From the NCBI RefSeq assembly GCF_014692525.1, contig NZ_JACNYL010000002.1:620001-684000 (forward strand): a DNA stretch of 64,000 nucleotides, in the 5' to 3' direction. The translations under genes and the position numbers were made by a program. Source of the DNA: Sphingobacterium chuzhouense. Lineage in GTDB: Bacteria > Bacteroidota > Bacteroidia > Sphingobacteriales > Sphingobacteriaceae. Of this stretch, positions 44,470 through 53,873 are shown in pieces. The notes under the pieces are model-generated. The model had not been told where the DNA came from, did no database searches, and worked only from the letters and a program-made list of their open reading frames with translations. How positions within the stretch are numbered: position 1 is the stretch's first letter; each line of letters opens with the position of its first letter.

Positions 44470-45963
44470 ATGAAATTAACACACGTATATATCGCAATTT
44501 GGACAACGCTGTCTTTATCTTCCTGCAGCGACATACTCGATACAGCACCCACTGACGCTGTAGTGGACACTGAAATCTATAAGTCAACGGAGAACATTGA
44601 AACCGTTATAGAAGGTACATGGCGATACTTAAACGACACCTACTTTACCTATGCCAATCCGGGTTACACGGCGTTCATGCGAACCAGTGACGCAATGGGA
44701 AACGACGTCGCCGTAACCACTAAATATGGCTACCGTGATCCTTATACCTTTAATGAAATGATCAATTCATCTGCCTATCGTGTAACTTCGCTTTGGACGT
44801 TGTTATACAAGGTGATTGATAATGCAAACAATGTTATTCACAAAGTCGATGCTGCAGAAGGCAGTGATACGGACAAGGAACTTTTAAAAGGACAAGCGAA
44901 AGCTTTGAGAGCATTTTGTTACTTCAATTTAGCTTCCTTCTATCAGTTCAGTTACCAAAAAGACAAAAATGCGCTAACGGTACCTATCTATACGGAACCA
45001 ACCACCCGGGAAACAAAGGGACAGCCAAAAGCAAGCTTAGAAGATATCTACACCCTTATTTTGAATGATCTTCATGACGCATCCACTCTCTTGAAGGATT
45101 ACGAACGCGAAGACAAGTACAAAATCGACAAACATGTTGTACAAGGATTATTAGCTAGAGCTTATCTGAACATGGGGTTATGGACAGAAGCGGCTGAAGC
45201 AGCAGAAAACGCAAAAGAAGGATATGACCTTATGGCGGCCGGCGACTACGAACAAGGGTTTAATGATGTGGGAAATGTAGAATGGATCTGGGGACACGTG
45301 CAGACAAGTGAACAGAATACAGCAAGTTATACATTTCATTACCTCGATGTTTCCTCATCTGGATCTTATTATTTCAGTTTCATGGCCGACCCTTATTTTA
45401 AAGATCTATTTGATCAGCGAGATATCCGTTATCAGCTATTTGAATGGGACGGCGAACCGGGAAGAGAAGGTTTTTTGAGGTATAAAAAATTTAAATTCAA
45501 ATCTAATCTAATTGGTGATATTGTATACATGAGGTCTGCTGAAATGTGGTTAATTGCCGCTGAAGGTTATGCTCGTGCCGGACAAACAGCAAAAGCAACA
45601 GAAGCGCTCAACACGTTGAGAACCGCAAGAAATGCTCCTCTTTATTCAGCTGCTTCCGGTGAATTGCTCGAAGAAATACTTATCGAACGCCGAAAAGAAC
45701 TTTGGGGAGAAGGTTTCGCGCTTTCGGACATTATCCGCACCCAGGCACCGGTTGTACGAAAAGCATTTTTAAATAGTGATGGTACGCCTATTCAAGTTGA
45801 AATCACCACACCAGATGGTGAAGTCAAAAAAGTGAACGGGCAGGGACACCGTGTTGTTAACTTCCCGGATGGAAAACCATTCACGGCCAACAGCCGTTAT
45901 TACATTTTTGCAATTCCAAATGAAGAGATCCGTCGGAATCCCAGTCTTAATAATAACGATTAA
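44470..45963 (+). CDS. SusD/RagB-type nutrient-binding lipoprotein
   Basis: A 497-residue outer membrane lipoprotein, the binding partner of the SusC encoded directly upstream. The signal peptide ends with a lipobox LSLSSC (Cys19). SusD features are the N-terminal helical section with KALRAFCYFNLASFYQFSY, and the C-terminal YMRSAEMWLIAAEGYARAGQTAKA and ERRKELWGEGFALSDIIR segments. It shares the domain plan, but little obvious local identity, with the first SusD of the window. A terminator follows 11 bases after the stop. Confidence 0.94.
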   Translation: MKLTHVYIAIWTTLSLSSCSDILDTAPTDAVVDTEIYKSTENIETVIEGTWRYLNDTYFTYANPGYTAFMRTSDAMGNDVAVTTKYGYRDPYTFNEMINSSAYRVTSLWTLLYKVIDNANNVIHKVDAAEGSDTDKELLKGQAKALRAFCYFNLASFYQFSYQKDKNALTVPIYTEPTTRETKGQPKASLEDIYTLILNDLHDASTLLKDYEREDKYKIDKHVVQGLLARAYLNMGLWTEAAEAAENAKEGYDLMAAGDYEQGFNDVGNVEWIWGHVQTSEQNTASYTFHYLDVSSSGSYYFSFMADPYFKDLFDQRDIRYQLFEWDGEPGREGFLRYKKFKFKSNLIGDIVYMRSAEMWLIAAEGYARAGQTAKATEALNTLRTARNAPLYSAASGELLEEILIERRKELWGEGFALSDIIRTQAPVVRKAFLNSDGTPIQVEITTPDGEVKKVNGQGHRVVNFPDGKPFTANSRYYIFAIPNEEIRRNPSLNNND

Positions 45964-45968
45964 TCTAC

Positions 45969-45996
45969 AAAAAAGGGCAATTCAATTGAATTGCCC
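45969..45996. terminator. Convergent terminator between susD and the TPR gene
   Basis: A 9-bp perfect stem GGGCAATTC / GAATTGCCC with AATT loop (45975-45996). The minus side continues as TTTTTTG, so it terminates the TPR gene well; the plus side has only CCTCTTC and is weaker for susD. Confidence 0.8.
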
Positions 45997-46017
45997 CTCT
46001 TCATCATTCTGATATCG

Positions 46018-46689
46018 CTATTTTAAATTATCCCGATAAACTTTCGCTTTTTTCACCTCCGTTTGGATGTCTTTACGGGAAGCATCATAGCTAAGTACTT
46101 TTTCATAATCAGTTACAGCCTTGTTATAAGCATCTGTCGCTTTCGCTTTATTATAATTAGCTGCTCCCGATGTCCCGGTCAAAATACCAAGGTCACGATA
46201 GGCTATCGCTCTATTTTGATACAGTTTCGCATCATTTGGTGTAATTGCTACCGCTTTGCTATAATCCTCGATAGCAGTTTTTAATAATTGCTCTTTTGCG
46301 GCATTGTCTAATTTACTTCCATTCGCAACCGCCAAATTGCTACTTGCCTTACCTTTATAATAATAGGCTGAAGTATGTTTAGGGTCTAAGGAGATGACTT
46401 TTTTAAATGTTTCGATAGCCTTATTATAATCTCCATTATGGAATTGAGAATATCCCAATAAATATTGTACGTCTGGATCGTTTGCTTCAGTAGGAAGTGC
46501 TTTTTGTAAGTGGGAAGCTGCTGATTTAAAATCGCCTTCCAATAACGCTTTCTGACCTAAACGAACATTTGGATTGCTATGCTGAGCTTGCTCCTGTCCC
46601 TGAACTGTTAATGTAAATAAAGCAAGTGTAGCCGAAGCTAAGCCTAATTTCACTGCTCTCCATGGGTTACTCAAAAATCTCCGTTTCAT
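46018..46689 (-). CDS. Exported tetratricopeptide-repeat protein
   Basis: A 223-residue protein with an N-terminal signal peptide (about 15-31, KLGLASATLALFTLTVQG) and at least three TPR units (GDFKSAASHLQKALP, GDYNKAIETFKKVISLDPKHTSAYY, TAIEDYSKAVAITPNDAKLYQNRAIAYRDLG, then VTDYEKVLSYDASRKD). It is likely periplasmic and provides a protein-binding scaffold; the partner is unknown. The gene diverges from lon across a 283-base gap and is convergent with the second susD. Confidence 0.87.
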   Translation of the reverse strand: MKRRFLSNPWRAVKLGLASATLALFTLTVQGQEQAQHSNPNVRLGQKALLEGDFKSAASHLQKALPTEANDPDVQYLLGYSQFHNGDYNKAIETFKKVISLDPKHTSAYYYKGKASSNLAVANGSKLDNAAKEQLLKTAIEDYSKAVAITPNDAKLYQNRAIAYRDLGILTGTSGAANYNKAKATDAYNKAVTDYEKVLSYDASRKDIQTEVKKAKVYRDNLK

Positions 46690-46882
46690 ATAATTTGTTT
46701 TATTCTATGCTAATTTTTATTACGCACTATTTCATTGGAATAAATGTCTGCTAAATAGTTTAACAACACAATGCGAAGTTATAAACATTTCCACATTTTA
46801 TTTATAACATAATGTTTTTGTCATCTGCCTTTTTAACAGGTTTCCCTGTTTACTTAACATAAATGATACCAAATTTTAAAGT

Positions 46883-46898
46883 TGGCATTTCTCTTGCA
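46883..46898 (+). promoter_or_regulatory. Sigma-54-like promoter upstream of lon
   Basis: TGGCATTTCTCTTGCA carries the GG and GC dinucleotides with the 12-base spacing diagnostic of -24/-12 promoters (consensus TGGCAC-N5-TTGC; only one core base differs). It lies 75 bases before the lon ATG. If real, lon is under RpoN and an enhancer-binding protein. Confidence 0.5.
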
Positions 46899-46972
46899 CA
46901 TACTGATTCCATAATTACTATCTCAGAAATCAGTTAAAATTCTGACAGATTGTCGGAAGAACACACGCATAT

Positions 46973-49432
46973 ATGAATAAAAACGACACATTTGATATCA
47001 AACACGTATTTTCTGTCATAAACGAAGACACGGAGTTTTTTCCGTTGTTAAGCTCGCAGGATGAAGAAGAGATGACGAAAGCGGATATACCTGAAATATT
47101 ACCTATACTCCCCTTAAGGAACACAGTGCTTTTCCCTGGCGTAGTCATCCCCATTACAGTGGGGCGGGACAAATCCATTAAATTAGTAAAGGAAGCTTAT
47201 AAAGGGGATCGCACGATTGGTGTCGTGTCTCAAAAAGACATGAGTATCGAAGAACCTACGCTAGATCAACTCCATAAAATCGGTACTGCGGCTAATATCA
47301 TTAAAATTTTGCAAATGCCCGATGGAAATACTACAGTAATCATCCAGGGCAAGCAGCGATTTAAGATAACGGAGATGGTCTCTGCTGATCCCTATTTAAA
47401 AGCAAGAGTGGAACGTGTAGCAGAAGATAAACCCAAAGTATCGAGCAGAGAATTTAAAGCCTTGATCTCGTCTATTAAGGAGATGGCACTGCAAATTATC
47501 CAGCTCTCGCCTAATCTTCCCAGTGAAGCTGGTCTAGCAATTAAAAATATTGAGAGTCCGACATTTCTGGTGAATTTTATTTCCTCGAATATGTCTCTGG
47601 AGATTGAACAGAAACAAGAACTGTTAGAGACAAAAGACTTTGTGAAACGCGCTAAAATCCTATTGGAGCATCTCACGACCGAAATCCAAATGTTGGAGCT
47701 AAAAAATCAAATCCAGAACAAAGTCCGGGTAGATTTGGACAAACAGCAACGGGACTATTTCCTGAACCAGCAACTCAAGACTATCCAAGAGGAACTTGGA
47801 GGTAACACGCCTGACTTGGAAATGCAAGAGCTGGAAAACCGAGCTAAAGCGAAGAAATGGCCAGCAGAAGTGCAAAAGCATTTCAATAAAGAGTTGGAGA
47901 AGCTCGGACGTATTAACCCGGCTGCTGCCGATTACTCCGTCCAGATTAACTATTTAGAGTTATTACTCGATTTGCCTTGGGGAGAGTATACGAAAGATAA
48001 CTTTGATTTAAATAGAGCAATAAAAGTCCTTGATAAAGACCACTATGGATTAGAAAAAGTTAAGCAACGCATTATCGAATATCTAGCGGTATTAAAGCTT
48101 AAAAATGACATGAAAGCGCCTATCCTTTGTTTGGTAGGGCCTCCAGGTGTCGGAAAGACATCCCTGGGAAAATCTATAGCAAAGGCATTGGGACGTAAAT
48201 ATACACGTATGGCACTAGGTGGTATCCGCGATGAAGCAGAAATCCGCGGACACCGAAAAACCTATATTGGTGCTATGCCCGGGCGCATTATCCAATCTCT
48301 TAATAAGGCAGGAACATCCAACCCTGTCTTCGTTCTCGATGAGATAGATAAGCTAGGTGCGGATTTCAAAGGAGATCCATCGTCTGCCTTGCTGGAAGTA
48401 TTAGATCCAGAGCAAAACACGAACTTTTATGATCATTATGTAGAGATGGAATACGACCTTTCTAAAGTCATGTTTATCGCTACCGCAAACTCATTGAATG
48501 GTATCCAGCCCGCTCTGTTGGATCGTATGGAAATCATTGAAGTAAATGGTTATACAATCGAAGAAAAGATAGAAATTGCCAAAAAACATCTTCTTCCGAA
48601 GCAACTTCAGCAACACGGACTTGCAAAAAAAGATATTTCGCTAACTAACAAAGTGATTGAGAAAATCATTGAGGAATATACGCGGGAATCGGGTGTGCGT
48701 GGTTTAGAAAAGAAAATTGGCTCTATCGTACGGGGCGTAGCCACACGTATTGTTATGGAGAAGGAATATAATCCGAAAATAACCCCGCAAATGGCAGAGG
48801 AGATTCTTGGCGCTCCCCTATTTGACAAAGATTTGTATGAAGACAATGAGACAGCCGGTGTTGTTACAGGACTTGCCTGGACCGCAGTTGGGGGCGATAT
48901 TCTATTCATCGAATCGAGTTTAAGCCCTGGAAAAGGAAAGCTAAGCTTAACTGGTAACCTGGGAGATGTGATGAAAGAATCTGCTGCGATTGCAATGGCA
49001 TACCTAAGATCCCATGCGGAAGAGTTTGGTATAGATTATAATGTGTTTGACAAATGGGATGTTAATATCCACGTTCCGGCAGGTGCTACACCAAAAGATG
49101 GCCCTTCTGCCGGTGTAACAATGTTAACCGCTCTAACCTCCCTTTTCACACAACGAAAAGTAAAAGAAAAACTGGCAATGACCGGTGAAATCACGTTACG
49201 TGGGCGTGTACTCCCAGTTGGTGGTATACAGGAAAAAATATTAGCTGCCAAACGCGCCAATATCAGGGAAATCATTTTGTGCAAGGCGAATGAAAAAGAT
49301 GTTTTGGAAATCAAGGAAGACTATGTCAAAGATTTGAAATTCCATTATGTAACCAAAATGTCTGAAGTTATTGACATTGCACTTTTAAAGCAGAAAGTTA
49401 AGCACCCAAAGGATTTGAATCGTATAAATTAG
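46973..49432 (+). CDS. lon: ATP-dependent Lon protease
   Basis: An AAA+ serine protease of 819 residues that degrades misfolded and regulatory proteins in the cytoplasm. An N-terminal substrate-recognition LON domain (about 42-245, starting ILPILPLRNTVLFPGVVIPI) is followed by a coiled coil, the AAA module with Walker A GPPGVGKTS (389-397) and VLDEIDKLG, and the peptidase domain with the Ser712-Lys755 dyad (PKDGPSAGVTM and GGIQEKILAAKRA). The first 30 residues are acidic and typical for Bacteroidota Lon. It has a sigma-54-like promoter and its own terminator, so it is probably monocistronic and stress-controlled. Confidence 0.96.
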   Translation: MNKNDTFDIKHVFSVINEDTEFFPLLSSQDEEEMTKADIPEILPILPLRNTVLFPGVVIPITVGRDKSIKLVKEAYKGDRTIGVVSQKDMSIEEPTLDQLHKIGTAANIIKILQMPDGNTTVIIQGKQRFKITEMVSADPYLKARVERVAEDKPKVSSREFKALISSIKEMALQIIQLSPNLPSEAGLAIKNIESPTFLVNFISSNMSLEIEQKQELLETKDFVKRAKILLEHLTTEIQMLELKNQIQNKVRVDLDKQQRDYFLNQQLKTIQEELGGNTPDLEMQELENRAKAKKWPAEVQKHFNKELEKLGRINPAAADYSVQINYLELLLDLPWGEYTKDNFDLNRAIKVLDKDHYGLEKVKQRIIEYLAVLKLKNDMKAPILCLVGPPGVGKTSLGKSIAKALGRKYTRMALGGIRDEAEIRGHRKTYIGAMPGRIIQSLNKAGTSNPVFVLDEIDKLGADFKGDPSSALLEVLDPEQNTNFYDHYVEMEYDLSKVMFIATANSLNGIQPALLDRMEIIEVNGYTIEEKIEIAKKHLLPKQLQQHGLAKKDISLTNKVIEKIIEEYTRESGVRGLEKKIGSIVRGVATRIVMEKEYNPKITPQMAEEILGAPLFDKDLYEDNETAGVVTGLAWTAVGGDILFIESSLSPGKGKLSLTGNLGDVMKESAAIAMAYLRSHAEEFGIDYNVFDKWDVNIHVPAGATPKDGPSAGVTMLTALTSLFTQRKVKEKLAMTGEITLRGRVLPVGGIQEKILAAKRANIREIILCKANEKDVLEIKEDYVKDLKFHYVTKMSEVIDIALLKQKVKHPKDLNRIN

Positions 49433-49438
49433 TTTCAT

Positions 49439-49466
49439 AAGCCCGCGATCATAAAGCGGGCTTTTT
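49439..49466 (+). terminator. Intrinsic terminator of lon
   Basis: An 8-bp stem AAGCCCGC / GCGGGCTT with nine-base loop followed by TTT, starting six bases past the lon stop. Confidence 0.92.
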
Positions 49467-49494
49467 ATGTAAGAATTATTTATTTTAGTACCCA

Positions 49495-49983
49495 ATGATT
49501 GAACTTTATACAGATGGCGCATCAAGCGGCAATCCAGGTCCAGGTGGTTACGGCACGATTTTAAGAACAGTTTATCAAGGTAGCAACCCCGTATTTCAAG
49601 GCAAGCTTATCGAAAAGGAATTTTCTGGTGGTTTTAGAAAAACGACCAATAATCGTATGGAGCTTTTAGCGGTGATCGTAGGCCTGGAAGCGCTCAAAAA
49701 TACCAATCAAAAAGTCACTATATATTCCGACTCCAAATATGTTATCGATGCTATCGAGAAAAAGTGGGTATATGGTTGGATGCAGAAAGGATTTCTAGGT
49801 AAAAAGAACAAGGATCTCTGGATGAGGCTGATGAATTTATATAAACAACATCAAATCAAGTTGGTTTGGGTAAAAGGCCACGCCGGACATCCGTTGAATG
49901 AACGTTGCGACCAACTGGCCGTAAAAGCTTCAAAAGATAAAGCCAACTGGCAGGTCGACTCAGTCTTTGAAGCAACGATATAA
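49495..49983 (+). CDS. rnhA: Ribonuclease HI
   Basis: A 162-residue enzyme that cuts RNA in RNA-DNA hybrids. The four catalytic acids are visible: Asp6 (YTDGASSGNPGPGG), Glu in TNNRMELLAVI, Asp in IYSDSKYVIDAI and the late Asp in NERCDQLAVKA, with the flexible-loop histidine in VKGHAGHPLN. Compared with E. coli RnhA it is of similar length and carries the basic handle WVYGWMQKGFLGKKNKDLW. It follows the lon terminator by 28 bases and converges with the SIMPL gene, whose stop is five bases away. Confidence 0.95.
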   Translation: MIELYTDGASSGNPGPGGYGTILRTVYQGSNPVFQGKLIEKEFSGGFRKTTNNRMELLAVIVGLEALKNTNQKVTIYSDSKYVIDAIEKKWVYGWMQKGFLGKKNKDLWMRLMNLYKQHQIKLVWVKGHAGHPLNERCDQLAVKASKDKANWQVDSVFEATI

Positions 49984-49988
49984 CGATA

Positions 49989-50723
49989 TTATTTCGCCGT
50001 GTAACTTGCTTTTACGGTAATATTCGCCGTTTTATTCCGGGCAGTTGTATTAAAAGCACCCCCATACGAATATTCCTCATTGTCATTTTGCCCCGTGATC
50101 TGGAAAATACCTAAATCTGCTTTGATTAAATCTCCTAACGCCGAGCCTGCCTCTGTAGCAATGTTCGCAGCACGTTGTTTTGCGTTTTCGGATGCTTGGG
50201 AGATCAATTCCAATTTCAAGTCTTCCAATTTCGAATAGTAATAGTTAGGCGAGTTTGAACTCAACTCGATGCCTTGTGAAATCAACGTGGATATTTCACG
50301 CGAAGCATTATCTACTTTATCTAAATCTTTTGATTCGATGCTCACATTCTGCGACAGATTATAACCCGTGAATGTATTATAGCTGTTGCCTTGTCCATCT
50401 GAATGGTAAGAAAACTCCCGGTTGATGTTGACCGCATTAAATACAATCTCTTTTGGATTAATACCTTGTTGTTCCAGAAATTGACGCACCAAATCCCTGT
50501 CCTTTTTTAACTGTTCTGACGCTGCACTTAAATCCATCGATTTACGGTTGAAGTATGCCGACCATTTTACAATATCCGATTCGAAATCCTTTTTGGCATT
50601 TCCCGTAACGTTTATTGTATTGCTGATTTTGTACTTATATTTATAGGCATTCGCCAATACCGCAGCGAAAATCACGATAGCCAGGCCCCCTATGACTGCT
50701 GCAATTATACTATTTGATTTCAT
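49989..50723 (-). CDS. SIMPL/DUF541 domain protein, membrane anchored
   Basis: A 244-residue protein with an N-terminal anchor or signal (IIAAVIGGLAIVIFAAVLANA, about 5-25) and a periplasmic SIMPL (DUF541) domain, recognisable by ISNTINVTGNAKKDFESDIVKWSAYF, INPKEIVFNAVNINREF and NAKQRAANIATEAGSALGDL. The family is linked in other bacteria to oxidative stress and cell envelope phenotypes without a defined activity. An in-frame ATG exists at 50807, but it would place 28 polar residues before the membrane segment, so 50723 is chosen. Confidence 0.85.
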   Translation of the reverse strand: MKSNSIIAAVIGGLAIVIFAAVLANAYKYKYKISNTINVTGNAKKDFESDIVKWSAYFNRKSMDLSAASEQLKKDRDLVRQFLEQQGINPKEIVFNAVNINREFSYHSDGQGNSYNTFTGYNLSQNVSIESKDLDKVDNASREISTLISQGIELSSNSPNYYYSKLEDLKLELISQASENAKQRAANIATEAGSALGDLIKADLGIFQITGQNDNEEYSYGGAFNTTARNKTANITVKASYTAK

Positions 50724-50952
50724 ATTTGTTTTTATATAATGATACGGATGTTTTCCACCAATTTCCATGCCTAATTCATATGAAGATAATTGTTTTCTAA
50801 AGGCCATATGGAATATCCAGATTATTTTGATTCGCGCCGTGTTTTGTAAACATGGATAATTAATTGACTTTTTACGTTTTAATTCTTACTTTCAGCACAA
50901 ATTAGTTAATTCACCCCGATGACACCTGCATGGGCTTGAATAATTCAATCAG

Positions 50953-53694
50953 ATGAAAATTAGTATAACCTCTACGTTAAGTATCTTATTACTCGTATCT
51001 ACCGGATTTGCACAGAAACGCCCATTAGATCACAGCGTTTATGATAATTGGAAAAGTATTAACAATGCTGAAGTTAGCAAAACCGGACAATTCATCCAAT
51101 ACCAGATTACCCCACAAGAAGGGGACGCGCTGTTCGAGCTCAAAAGTAGGGATAATGAACTCCTTTTTTCTTTACCACGTGTCGCAGACGCAAAGCTTAC
51201 GCAGGATGAATCTTTTCTTATTGCTAAGATCAAACCCACTTTCGAAGAAACCAGACAAGCAAAAATCAAAAAGAAGAAAAATGCGGATATGCCGAAGGAC
51301 TCCTTAATTATACTCAATATACAACAACAAGAACAGTGGAAAATTCCCGCGATCAGCACCTACAAACTAGCTCAGAACAAAAATGAATACGTGGCCTTTC
51401 TTGGCGCTGATTCCGTTTCTATCCTTCACCTAAGAAACCTTGTTACGGGAGATACATTGAATTTCCATAAAGTAGATGAATTTGCATGGAGTCCAAACGA
51501 AGACTACTTACTATTTTCGAAGAAGAATATAGAGAAGGATTCCCTTTCAACCGACGCTGGTCTCTATATTTTTGATATACCCAATAAAAAATTAAAAAAA
51601 ATAAGCAATGGTCAAGGTGTTTATAAAGAACTACTTTTCGATGATAATGGTACACAACTCGCCTTTCTCGCTGATAAAACGCCAGAGAAATCACTTCTTA
51701 GAGACTTCAAGCTTTACTACTATACGCCTCAACTCGACACCGCTCACATTATTGCTAGCCAACAAAGTGTTGGCATGCCTTCCCAATGGTATGTAAGTGG
51801 TGATGGGGAACTTAAATTCAGTGCAAACGGGGAAAAGCTATTTTTTGGACTGGCACCGATCCCAAAAGCAAAAGATACCACATTAGTCGATTTTGAACAT
51901 GCACAGGTGGACATCTGGCATTGGAAAGACGATTATATACAGCCACAACAGCTCGCCAATCTGAAACGGGATAAAAGCAAAAATTTCTTAACCGTAATTT
52001 ACCCAAAAAATGGCAATCGCCTGGTGCCACTTATTGACGACACGTTCAACCACACCCGTACCACGGACGACGCTAATAACGAATGGATATTAGCTGCATC
52101 TGATTTTGGCAAGCGCATAGCTTCGCAATGGGAAGGTTTTGCCCTCACCGATATATATACCGTATCCACCCTATCCGGCGAAAAACGGACGGTGAAAGAA
52201 AACCTAAATGGTTATGCCTATTTATCGCCAAAAGGAGATTTTGTACTCTATTTTGATCGCGAAACCGGTAATTGGCATAGCTACCATATTTCCTCGGGAC
52301 GAGTGGTTTTGTTAAACGATGGTTTGCCCGTGAGTTTCGTTGACGAAGAAAATGATTCCCCTACCTTACCAGGCGCTTATGGTATAGCCGGTTGGTCTAC
52401 AGATGGCAAAGATGTATACATTTATGATCGGTATGATATATGGAAATTTAATTTGGCAGGAAAAGGAAAAGAACTACTCACTAACGGTGAGGGGCGTGCA
52501 ACCCAAACCATTTTCCGCTATGTCGATTTAAATCAAAACGATAATCCACGATACAAAACAACGCTTATCCCTGACAGACAAAATGTTTTTATCACTGGAT
52601 TTAACGAAAGCACCAAATATAACGGCGTGTATACAGTGAACACTTCTAAAAACAGAAAACCAAATGAAATCTTTTCTGATGGATATACATTCCGGAACTT
52701 TAAACGTGCATTGGATGGCGAAACGGTTATATATACCAAAGAAAATTATACCCATGCTCCCGATTTATATGTAAGCAAACAGTTCAAGAATGAATCCCGT
52801 CTTACCGATATCAATCCGCAACAAGCGACCTATAATTGGGGAACGGCAGAATTGGTACAATGGACGACGCCGTCTGGTTTTGCAGCGGAAGGTATTTTAT
52901 ATAAACCCGAGAACTTTGATCCGAACAAGAAATACCCGATTATTGCTTATTTCTATGAGAAGTTAAGCAATGGACTATATACATATCAAGCTCCAGCTCC
53001 CACTCCTTCCCGATTGAATATTCCTTATTATGTAAGTAACGAATATTTGGTATTTGCGCCAGATATACGCTATGAAATAGGCTACCCGGGAAAATCCGCA
53101 GAGGAATATGTAAATTCTGGCATGCGTTATTTAGCGCAGCATCCTTGGGTTGACTCCACTAAAATGGCTATTCAAGGACAAAGCTGGGGCGGTTATCAAG
53201 TGGCGCATCTAATTACGCGGACGGATATGTATGCGGCGGCGTGGAGTGGAGCACCGGTTGTCAATATGACATCTGCGTATGGCGGTATCCGTTGGCAAAG
53301 TGGTATGTCCAGACAATTCCAATACGAACGAACACAATCACGCATCGGAAAAACGTTGTGGGAGGACCGTGACCGCTATATCGAAAATTCACCATTATTC
53401 TTTTTAGATCGGGTAACGACACCTGTTGCGATTATGCACAATGATAGTGATGGCGCAGTTCCCTGGTATCAAGGCATCGAGATGTTTACGGCATTACGAC
53501 GATTACAGAAACCAGTGTGGCTGTTAAACTATAATGGAGACGAACATAATCTTATGAAAAGGCAAAACCGAAAAGACATTCAAATCCGGCAAGCTCAATT
53601 CTTCGACCACTTCCTCAAAGGCAAACCTACTGCTCCGTGGATTGAACATGGAGTTCCGGCAAAACACAAAGGAATAGACTGGGGATTTGAATAA
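50953..53694 (+). CDS. S9-family prolyl oligopeptidase / dipeptidyl aminopeptidase-like
   Basis: A 913-residue secreted serine peptidase. A signal peptide (1-20) precedes a beta-propeller-like domain (about 25-640, with SPNEDYLLF, SPKGDFVLYFD and STDGKDVYIYD blades) and a C-terminal alpha/beta-hydrolase domain (about 645-900). The catalytic triad is Ser744 (GQSWGGYQ), Asp833 (HNDSDGAVPW) and His865 (GDEHNL). This pattern fits acylaminoacyl- or dipeptidyl-peptidase relatives that trim peptides in the periplasm. The gene diverges from the SIMPL gene and stands before glnN with 179 bases between. Confidence 0.92.
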   Translation: MKISITSTLSILLLVSTGFAQKRPLDHSVYDNWKSINNAEVSKTGQFIQYQITPQEGDALFELKSRDNELLFSLPRVADAKLTQDESFLIAKIKPTFEETRQAKIKKKKNADMPKDSLIILNIQQQEQWKIPAISTYKLAQNKNEYVAFLGADSVSILHLRNLVTGDTLNFHKVDEFAWSPNEDYLLFSKKNIEKDSLSTDAGLYIFDIPNKKLKKISNGQGVYKELLFDDNGTQLAFLADKTPEKSLLRDFKLYYYTPQLDTAHIIASQQSVGMPSQWYVSGDGELKFSANGEKLFFGLAPIPKAKDTTLVDFEHAQVDIWHWKDDYIQPQQLANLKRDKSKNFLTVIYPKNGNRLVPLIDDTFNHTRTTDDANNEWILAASDFGKRIASQWEGFALTDIYTVSTLSGEKRTVKENLNGYAYLSPKGDFVLYFDRETGNWHSYHISSGRVVLLNDGLPVSFVDEENDSPTLPGAYGIAGWSTDGKDVYIYDRYDIWKFNLAGKGKELLTNGEGRATQTIFRYVDLNQNDNPRYKTTLIPDRQNVFITGFNESTKYNGVYTVNTSKNRKPNEIFSDGYTFRNFKRALDGETVIYTKENYTHAPDLYVSKQFKNESRLTDINPQQATYNWGTAELVQWTTPSGFAAEGILYKPENFDPNKKYPIIAYFYEKLSNGLYTYQAPAPTPSRLNIPYYVSNEYLVFAPDIRYEIGYPGKSAEEYVNSGMRYLAQHPWVDSTKMAIQGQSWGGYQVAHLITRTDMYAAAWSGAPVVNMTSAYGGIRWQSGMSRQFQYERTQSRIGKTLWEDRDRYIENSPLFFLDRVTTPVAIMHNDSDGAVPWYQGIEMFTALRRLQKPVWLLNYNGDEHNLMKRQNRKDIQIRQAQFFDHFLKGKPTAPWIEHGVPAKHKGIDWGFE

Positions 53695-53873
53695 AAACCT
53701 AAAAAAAACAAAAATAATAATGAAACTTCACTAAAAAAGTTGCATTATTCATTATTACAACCATCAAAAGACAAAATATCTTTATTTTTTTTCATTTTTT
53801 ACTTTCATTTACAAAAATAAACGTAATTTTACACCGAAAAATCAACCGAAACTATAAAAATATTATAAAAAAA

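Noticed and set aside
53695..53873. Possible glutamine-type riboswitch before glnN
   Set aside because: The leader is A/T-rich with no stable stems or known motif that I could see.
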